Source: Eustoma russellianum (taxonomy: Eukaryota; Streptophyta; Magnoliopsida; Gentianales; Gentianaceae). Taken from it: DNA of 64,000 nucleotides. This document shows positions 56,520-64,000 of this stretch, one piece after another. Position 1 is the first letter of the stretch; the number at the start of each line of letters is the position of its first letter. The DNA lies in contig AP025069.1 of the NCBI GenBank assembly GCA_036186865.1, forward strand, positions 10,622,286 through 10,686,285, written 5' to 3'. The translations under genes and the position numbers were made by a program. A model generated the notes under the pieces. It searched no databases. It was given only the letters and a program-made list of their open reading frames with translations, and was not told the origin of the DNA.

Positions 56520-58182
56520 TGTACCTAAGGAATTGAATGAAAACAAAGGAAAAAAAAGAGAAAGAAGCAAACTAACACAAAGACAAACAAACGTTAAGGG
56601 ATTAGTAAAAAAATAAGCTATGGACACTCCGATTTCGATTCTTTCCACTCTCTTACCACTTTGGTTCTTGGATAACCTGAAGTTAAGAAGTCTCAAAGTG
56701 ATCAATAAAGAAGTGTATTGCCAAGGCTTCTTCAAACCACAATGTTCTCCGCTTGTTTCTTCCTTTTTGCTTTCAAGTTGCACCAATTAGTATCAAAGTA
56801 GAATCAATTGAAATGAACTCAAACTTGAACTTTCTACTAAGAATCAAAGAAAATAAGCAACCAAAGTTGATGTATAAGGCTGAACCAAAGATGAACTAAG
56901 GGTTGTCGTGGGCAATCTTTAGTTAATTTTGATTCTATGCACTTACTATCCACAAAATGGTTCAAGTCATGCAACAATCGAGCAACCAAATTTGTGATTG
57001 GTTCAAGAAGATCAAGAGTTGGAGAATTGGGTATAGGGAACGACAATGTGGGTAATATGGTATCCAAGGTTTGCAAGTCGTACCAAAATTTTTTTGTTTT
57101 CCACGCAATGCACAAACGTTTTGCCCTTTTTCTTTGCTCTTGTTCTTTTGTTTTTCTTTTTCTTCCTTGCTATTTCAATTGAGCAAGGTTCAGATTCTCC
57201 TCTTTTTTTTTTACTAAGGGCAGAATTGGGATTTCACTTGTTTTGCACTTAGCACTTGCGTTTTTGGACAGAATAGTGCAATGTATTTAAAATGCAATTT
57301 GTATCTTGGACTTGCAACAAAATTGACCTTGGAAGGTGATGGGAATTGGGTAAGGCCGAATAGGGGTTAGGGTTAGGGTTTTTGATTTAGGGTGGTTTTG
57401 AACGTTTTGGGGTTGTGCGGAGTGTAGTTGTAGGAATGGAATGGGTGTTGTAATTTGACTATTTGGGTTGGTAATTGATGATTGGTGTGGCCAATTTGGA
57501 TATTGGTTGGTCTAGGACTGAATTTGAGCGAAATTCAAATTCTAGGGTTAGGGTTTATTTGAATGAATTGGGATCTTTAGAATCTGATTGTTTTTGGGTA
57601 AATTGTTTTGGGGCTTTTTGTTTGGGGTGTAAATAGGGTTATTTGGGATCAGATTGGTGAGTTTTAGGGTTGGGTTGGGGTGTGGGTGGTTGGGCCGTGG
57701 GGTGTGGGGCTGGTTTTAGGGTTTGGTTTGTGTTGTGAAGACAAGCACACGTAGGACTACCAGATTTATAGCATGAAATCAATCACAATGCGAATCATAA
57801 GATGCATACAATCATCACCAACTAAAAGCTTCGGTAGCAACAAGATGATTTGAAACTGAGGTAGCTTTATAGGATGATGGTTGAAATATTTTGAAGAAGG
57901 CTGAACGTAACCTAAAAATGCAACGAACCCTAATGTGTTCAAGTTTGAACGACTCAGAAATCAGATTGTGATATGAGAGGAAATAAAGGAAATGACACTT
58001 GAATGATGAAAATCAAAATGCAGCAACTTGCAAAGACTCAAAGGAAGTGACGTTTTTTTTTTGAATGCAATGCAAGATAATGGCGTGTAGAGTGAGGAGT
58101 AGAAGAAGGACACAATTGAACTTGAAATGACTAGACTCAAACGAAAAGGAAATGATAGATGGTGGAATAGAGTAACCTGGCT
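56520..58182 (-). other. Gypsy C 5' leader
   Basis: Non-coding leader colinear with the A and D leaders. It contains gggttagggttaggg-type runs at 57363-57385, a T-run at 57204 and the same gctgaaccaaagatgaactaaggg block. No gene is recognised. Confidence 0.8.
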
Positions 58183-58193
58183 CTCTGATACCA
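58183..58193 (-). other. Gypsy C primer-binding site (iMet)
   Basis: The minus strand reads TGGTATCAGAG followed by AGCC in place of CCC. It is an 11-base match to the usual site, three bases inside the LTR at 58197. Confidence 0.85.
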
Positions 58194-58196
58194 ATT

Positions 58197-59642
58197 TGAT
58201 GCGTGCAACTCGTGGGCTCCAACAATTCCACCTTCCAAACGTCCCTCACAAAGGGTTAGGCACAAAGAAGTAAACTTCCCCTTGCTTCCTTAGTGATCAA
58301 ACGTGTGGACAACGAGCAAGACCAACACTATAAGATGGTCGTTGATCAGGCAAACCAAGAAGGCCCTCCTGGACGGCACCTTTTAGCAATGGCAATACCT
58401 TCAAATCGCTCAACTTTGAAGGATCTTAACTTAGGTTTTTAATGCAAAACCAAGAAAACAAAGTATCACTCAAAGTGAAGAAAATATCAAGAATTCTTAT
58501 TCATCGAAAAGGTGAGTTTACAACCAGCCAAAGGGGTCTATTTATAGGCCTAGTATACGCCCCCTTTAGCTTGAAAATGGCTAGAGATAATTCAAATAAA
58601 GCTATCTAACAAATGTTTAAATTTGAACTTTGCTTGAAAATTTAAACTAAGATAATTCTAGCTAAAACTTGAAATGCTTGAAAGATGTTATCTTCAATGA
58701 ATCTAGTCATGTTTGGTGATGAAATTGGCGTTGGAGATGTTGTTGAACTTGAATTCAAAAGCTAGTTGAAGATTGGATTCAATTTGACTTCAAACTTGAA
58801 TTCAATCTTTGAATTATGATCCCATCTTTTTCTTATCTCCAAGTTGGCGTGTGGAAGCCTTTCTAGGCGTATGAGATGTCTTCACATGGTTGAGATGTTG
58901 AATTCAAATGCTGGTTGGAGATTGAGTTTACTTGAACTCGAATTTAAACTTGGATTCAAATTTGAATTGTTGATCTATCCTTATCCTTGCTCCAAAGAAT
59001 GGCGTGTGATCCCTTGAGATGATAGCCTAATCCTTTTTGAAATGTATGCCTCAAATTGGTTGAAACTTGAATTCAAATTATGGTTGAATTTGAATTCAAG
59101 TTTATCTTCAAGTTCAAATTCAAGTGAGATGTTATCCTTCAATTTAAAGTGGCCGCCCCCCTCTTTATGGATAATGAAGATGATTTCAACTTGATCAAGA
59201 GATTTCTATCTTGGACACCTTTGAATTTGTCTTAGCATAGACAAACATTCTCTTTGAAACATTCTCTTGAAACATTCTCTTCAATATTCTCTTCAACATT
59301 CTCTTGAAACATTCTCTTGAAACATTCTCTTGAAACATTCTCTTCAAACATTCTCTTCAAACATTTCATGTACCTAATTTACCTACAAAGAAAAGACATA
59401 AAACAAAGATCACAAGACACAAGATAAAATTTAAAGAAACAAAGAGTGTAGACGTGCATGTGATACATGCTCAAGTTGAAGGTTCAATGAAATGAACCCA
59501 AGGAGTCTTAGGTTCATCTTGAACATGCTTGTACAAGAAGGTGGCAACTTGATGACAAAGTTCCTTTGCCCTCCTTCTTGTTATAGGACCTTTGACCTCT
59601 TGATGGGGCCCTTGATCCTCATCGGACCCTTGATCCTCATCA
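58197..59642 (-). repeat. Gypsy C 5' LTR
   Basis: 1,446 bp, 38 bp longer than the 3' LTR because of three extra CATTCTCTTG(A/C)A(A) units at ~59250-59360. Otherwise nearly identical. The TATA box is at 58538-58547. Confidence 0.95.
58538..58547 (-). promoter_or_regulatory. TATA box of the Gypsy C 5' LTR
   Basis: Minus-strand CTATAAATAG, the likely core promoter of Gypsy C. Confidence 0.65.
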
Positions 59643-62600
59643 TCACCTTTAGGACTCTTAGAACTTAACCGACATGTTTAGACTGTATCCTATCTTTTCT
59701 AGTTGATGAAAAGCGTGTCGAAGGTCTGGGAAACACCAAAAAAAAGTTTAAATCAAATGAGTGTCCAAAGCAATGCTATGCATACTTTAAAATCTTCATT
59801 TAAGCTCAAAACGGTTATTCTGAAGCATGAAGCATGTTGAAGCAATTTGGTCAGCCCACCTGCTCTCCATGCTCTTACCTACGCTTTATGGACCTCAATA
59901 TTGGTAACCCGTTGTGGTCCTTCAACAAAAATTTGCAAAAAAACCCACTTTGGACTTTAAATCGGCAAATGCAATTTCGTCACGTGTAGGACTCTTAGAA
60001 CTTAACCAACATGTATAGACTCTATCATATCCTTTCTAGCGAATGGAAAACATGCTGAAGGTCTGAGAAACAACAAGAAAAAGTTTAAAGCAAATCAATG
60101 CCCAAAGCAAGGCTATGCATACACTAAAATCTTCATTCAAACTCGAAACAGACATTCTGAAGCATGAAGCACATTGAAGCACTTTGGTCCGCCCACACAC
60201 TTCACATGCTCTTACCTATGCCTTTTGGACGTCAATATTTGTAACCCATTGTGGTCCTTCAACAAAATTTTGCAGAAAACCCCATTTTAGAACTTCAAAT
60301 CGGCAAATGCAATTCCGTTACATGTAGGACTCTTAGAACTTAACCGACATGTATAGACTCTATCCTATCCTTTCCAACGAATGAAAAACATGTCGAAGGT
60401 CTGAGAAACACTAAAAAATAGTTGAAAGCAAATCAATGCCCAAAGCAAGGCTATGCATACACTAAAATCTTCATTTAAGCTCAAAACGGTGATTATGAAG
60501 CATGAAGCACGTTGAAGAACTTTGGTCAGCCCACACACTTCACATGCTGACCTATGCCTTTTGGACGTGAATATTGACAACCTATTGTGGTCCTTCAACA
60601 GAAGTTTGCATGAAAATCCATTGGGACTTCGAATCAGCAAATACAATTTCTTCACCTTTAGGACTCTTAGAACTTAACCGACATTTTTAGACTCTATCCT
60701 TTCCTTTCCAGCGGATGTAAAACATGTCAAAGGTCTGAGAAACACCAAAAAAGTGTAAATCAAATCAATGCCCAAGGTAAGGCTATGCATGCCCTAAAAT
60801 CTTCATTTAAGCTCAAAACAGTGACTCCGAAGCATGAAGCACGTTGAAGCACTTTGCTCCGCCACACACTTCCCATGCTCTTACCTATGCCTTTTGGATG
60901 CCAATATTGGTAACCCATTGTGGTCCTTCAACAAAATATTGCAGGAAAACACTTTTTGTACTTCAAATCAGCAAATGCGATTTCGTCTACGATTCTTAAA
61001 ACTTAATTGACATGTTTAGACCTTATCCTATTATTTCCAACAGATGAAAAACGTGCCGAAGGTCTGCGAAACACCAAAAAAGTTTAAAGAAAATTAATTA
61101 TTGAAGCAAGGCTGTGCGTACCCTCAAATCTTCATTTAAGCTCAAAACGGTGATTCTGAAGCATGAAGAACGTTGAGGCACTTTGGTCAGCCCACACACT
61201 TCACATGCTCTTCTTACCTATGCCTTTTGGACCTCAATATTGGTAACCCATTGTGGTCCTTCAACAAAATTTTGCAGAAAAACACATTTCGGACTTCAAA
61301 TCAGCAAATGTAGTTTCGTCATGTTTAGGACTCTCAGAACTTGACCGACATGTTTGGACTCTATCCTATCCTTTCCAACTGATGAAAACACGTAAATGGT
61401 CTAAGAAACATTAAAAAAAAGTTTAAAGCACATCCATGCCGAAAGCAAGGCTATGCATACCCTAAAATCTTCCTTTAAGCTCAAAATGGTCATTTTGAAG
61501 CATGAAGCACTTTGGTCAGACCACCCACATCCCATGCTCTTACCTATGCTTTTTGGACCTTAATATTGGTAACCCATTGTGGTCCTTCAACAAAATTTTG
61601 CAGAAAATCCAATTTGGACTACAAATTAGCAAATGCAATTTTGTCACTTTTAGGACTCTTAGAACATAACCGACATGTTTAGACTCTATCCTATCCTTTC
61701 CAGCAGATGAAAAACATGTCAAAGGTTTGAGAAACACCAAAAAAAAGTTTAAAACACATCAGTGCCCAAAGCAAGGCTATGCATGCCCTAAAACCTTCAT
61801 TTAAGCTCAAAACAGTGATTCTTAAGCATAAAGCACGTTGAGCACTTTGGTCAGCCTACCCACATCCCATGCTCCAACCTATGCCTTTTGGACCTCAATA
61901 TTGGTAGCCCATTGTGGTCCTTCATCAAAATTTTGCAGAAAAACCCATTTGGACTTCAAACCGACAAATGCAATTTCGTCATGTTTAGGACTCTTAGAAC
62001 TTAACCGACATGTTTATACTCTGTCCTATCTTTACCAGTAGATGAAAAAGGTGCCGAAGGTCTAAGAAACACCAAAATAAAAGTTTAAAGCAAATCAATG
62101 CCCAATTCAAGGCTGTGCATACCCTAAAATCTTCATTTAAGCTCAGAATGGTTATTCATATGCATGAAGCACGTTGAAGCACTTTGGTCAGCCCACCCAC
62201 TTTCCATGCTCTTACATATGCTTTTTGGACCTCAATATTGGTAACTTATTGTGGTCCTTAAACAAAATTTTGCAGAAAACCCCATTTTAGGACTTCAAAT
62301 CGGCAAATGCAATTTCGTCACATGTAGGACTCTTAGAACTTAACCGACATGTATAGACTATCCTATCCGTTCAAGCGAATGAAAAACTTTTCAAAGGTCT
62401 GAGACACACCAAAAAAAAGTTTAAAGCAAATCAAGGCCCGAGCAAGGCTATGCATACGCTGAAATCTTCATTTAAGCTCAAAATGCTGATTCTGAAGCAT
62501 GAAGCATGTTGAAGCACTTTGGTGAGCCCACACACTTCACATGCTGTTACCTATGCCTTTTGGACGTGAATATTGGTAACCTATTGTGGTCTTTCAACAG

Positions 62601-63074
62601 AAGTTTGCAAGAAAACCCATTAGGACTTCAAATCAGCAAATACAATTTTGTAACCTCTAGGACTCTTATAACTTAACTGACATGTGTAGACTCTATCCAT
62701 TCCTTTACAGCGGATGAAAAACTTGTCAAAGGTATGAGAAACACAAAAAAAAAGTTTAAGCAAATCAATGCCCAAAGCAAGGCTAAGCATACCCAAAAAT
62801 CTTCATTTAAGCTCAAAACGATGATTCCGAAGCACAAAGCACGTTGAAGCACTTTTCCCCAGCCACACACTTCCCATGCTCTTACCCATTCCTTTTAGAT
62901 ATTAATATTGGTAACCCATTGTGGTCCTTCAACAATATTTTGCACAAAAACACATTTTGGACTTCAAATCGGTAAATGCAATTTCGTCACCTGTAGGACG
63001 CTTAGAACTTAACCAATATGTTTAGACCCTATCCTATCCTTTCCAGCAGATGAAAAATGTGCCGAAGGTCTGAG
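59643..63074. repeat. ~335-bp tandem satellite, right block (about 10 monomers)
   Basis: gtggtccttcaac recurs at about 59914, 60251, 60587, 60920, 61253, 61579, 61914, 62251, 62586 (tggtctttc) and 62921, spaced 326-337 bp. Each monomer has the same block order: ggacctcaatattggtaaccc, cttcaaatcggcaaatgca, taggactcttagaactt, gaaggtctgagaaacacc, aaggctatgcat, cttcatttaagctcaaaa, gaagcatgaagcac. Monomers differ by many substitutions and small indels. It continues the left block 38025-39107 across Gypsy C. Small frames inside are not conserved as protein. Confidence 0.95.
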
Positions 63075-64000
63075 TGTTGGACCTGTATAGCACCACTAGA
63101 GGGGGGGGTGAATAGTGGATTAGCGGAAATTACACTATAATTACCTTCAAAAACTTGTTTGAAGACCCCTTTGCCTCTTTAACCTCAGGTTCTGAAAATT
63201 CCAGAAACAGTTCACTGTTTTGATCGCTTTGGTTGAACCACCTATACACCTGTGCAAGCTCTCAAACTTGGCAGAGATCAAGTTTAGAATGTTTATGATA
63301 TGTCATAAAAATTTCAGTCAATTCCAAGCAAGTTAGCACGTTCAAATAAGCAAGATAAGTAAAGTGTGCAATTCTGGCAGTTTCAGGCAGAATGTTTGCT
63401 AAACTTCAAACGATAATATCTCAAAATCTACCCGTGCTATTTTGATGAATCTTATGTCAAATTAAACCTCAAGATGTCTAGTTTAATTTGATATAAGGCT
63501 CACTTCAAGATTCGTAGGATAGCCTGTTCAAATTGAACAAGTTTTGCACACTGGTCAGAATTGTTCACAGAATGTAGCAACAATTTTATGAAGACGATTT
63601 GAATGGGCTAAACACCTTAGAATTTAGTGATTCTTGCGGCTACTGAAAGCTAACACATTGAAGTATAACATATCCAAAATTCACGCAATTCTAAGACAGT
63701 TTGCTTGTTCAATTATACGTGCCAAGTTAGTGTAAATCTCAGGCAGAAAACAGTAAGTGCAGGAAATAAGTAAAGAACACAAGGAATTATCCTGGTTCGG
63801 TCAATGTGACCTACTCCAGTCCCAAGAGACACCTTCTCTTGGATTTCACTAATCACCAAACACCAAAGTCACCTTACAAAGCCAAAGGAAGAAGCTTTTC
63901 ACCAACTTCTTCAAGTGGCTGCACCAAAACGTCACCTTTGCACCTTTGCACCTTTTGCTCACCTCTAAGGAGTAAGCTTTATACACCAGCTTCTCCTTCA
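63075..64000 (-). repeat. Copia-family LTR, left end, running off the window
   Basis: Starts TGTTGGACCTGTATAGC in satellite; ctgag at 63070-63074 is the likely target duplication. Same sense as Copia 1 and 2, so the body of an element (or only a solo LTR) lies to the right. It lacks a short segment near 63930 (cgtcacctttgcacc) present in the other copies, so it is a distinct copy. Confidence 0.9.

Larger units (their letters stand above)
39108..59642 (-). mobile_element. Gypsy C: near-complete Gypsy element split by Copia 2
   Basis: Minus orientation with LTRs of 1,408 and 1,446 bp and TSD tcacc in satellite. Excluding Copia 2 and its duplicated atatg it is about 9.24 kb. Gag-Pol is one continuous frame from 56519 to the Copia 2 junction at 53004 and resumes at 41712. 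Besides the insertion I see one frameshift in integrase (~41318). It is the best-preserved member of the A/C/D family. Confidence 0.95.

Noticed and set aside
56520..56786. 89-codon in-frame extension upstream of the Gypsy C gag, with a hydrophobic stretch
   Set aside because: It lies in the leader, is closed by a stop in Gypsy A, and the conserved MASS start at 56519 is the better gag start.
60365..62870. Small frames (65-96 codons) in the satellite
   Set aside because: They differ from monomer to monomer and follow the repeat, with no shared protein signal.
1..64000. tRNA, rRNA or host protein-coding genes
   Set aside because: No cloverleaf, rRNA core motif or non-transposon coding frame was recognised on either strand; the only tRNA-like sequences are primer-binding sites.

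Overview
The window looks like repeat-dense, intergenic nuclear DNA of a flowering plant. I found no host gene, tRNA, rRNA, CRISPR array or prokaryote-like operon. Almost every base belongs either to a ~335-bp tandem satellite or to LTR retrotransposons inserted into it and into one another. The plant assignment rests on initiator-tRNA-Met primer sites (TGGTATCAGAGC), Ty3/Gypsy chromovirus-type Gag-Pol and Sirevirus-type Ty1/Copia Gag and Pol. I cannot name the species.

Layout: a Copia LTR end (1-983) sits inside a non-autonomous-element LTR (984-1252), which sits inside the left LTR of Gypsy A (1253-15168, minus strand). Gypsy A also carries a complete 6,000-bp gag-only element (5773-11772, TSD tctaa). 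Gypsy A interrupts the gag of an older, different family, Gypsy B (15169-38024, minus). The leader of B also holds Gypsy D (17264-26340, plus), and the 5' LTR of B holds Copia 1 (28081-37895, TSD caatg). B ends in satellite (38025-39107). Gypsy C (39108-59642, minus, TSD tcacc) lies in the same satellite and is split by Copia 2 (41713-52999, TSD atatg). The satellite continues 59643-63074 until another Copia LTR starts at 63075 and runs off the window.

Function: Copia 1 and Copia 2 have long intact Gag and Pol frames. Both LTRs of Copia 2 are 2,713 bp and agree wherever I compared them, so it is probably the youngest insertion. Copia 1 has an aberrant upstream LTR whose U3 end and TATA box are replaced by an inverted copy of its U5 end. 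Gypsy A, B and D are decayed. Gypsy C has a nearly intact gag-pol apart from the Copia 2 insertion and a small frameshift. The gag-only element shares its 3' terminus with the Gypsy families and was probably mobilised by their enzymes.

The most notable observations are: the inverted U5 end of Copia 1; a conserved Pol C-terminal tail encoded inside the LTRs of all four Gypsy copies from two families; the gag-only element with a derived, zinc-knuckle-less Gag; and a satellite plus CRM-like chromovirus context that would fit (peri)centromeric or similar heterochromatin, which is inference only.
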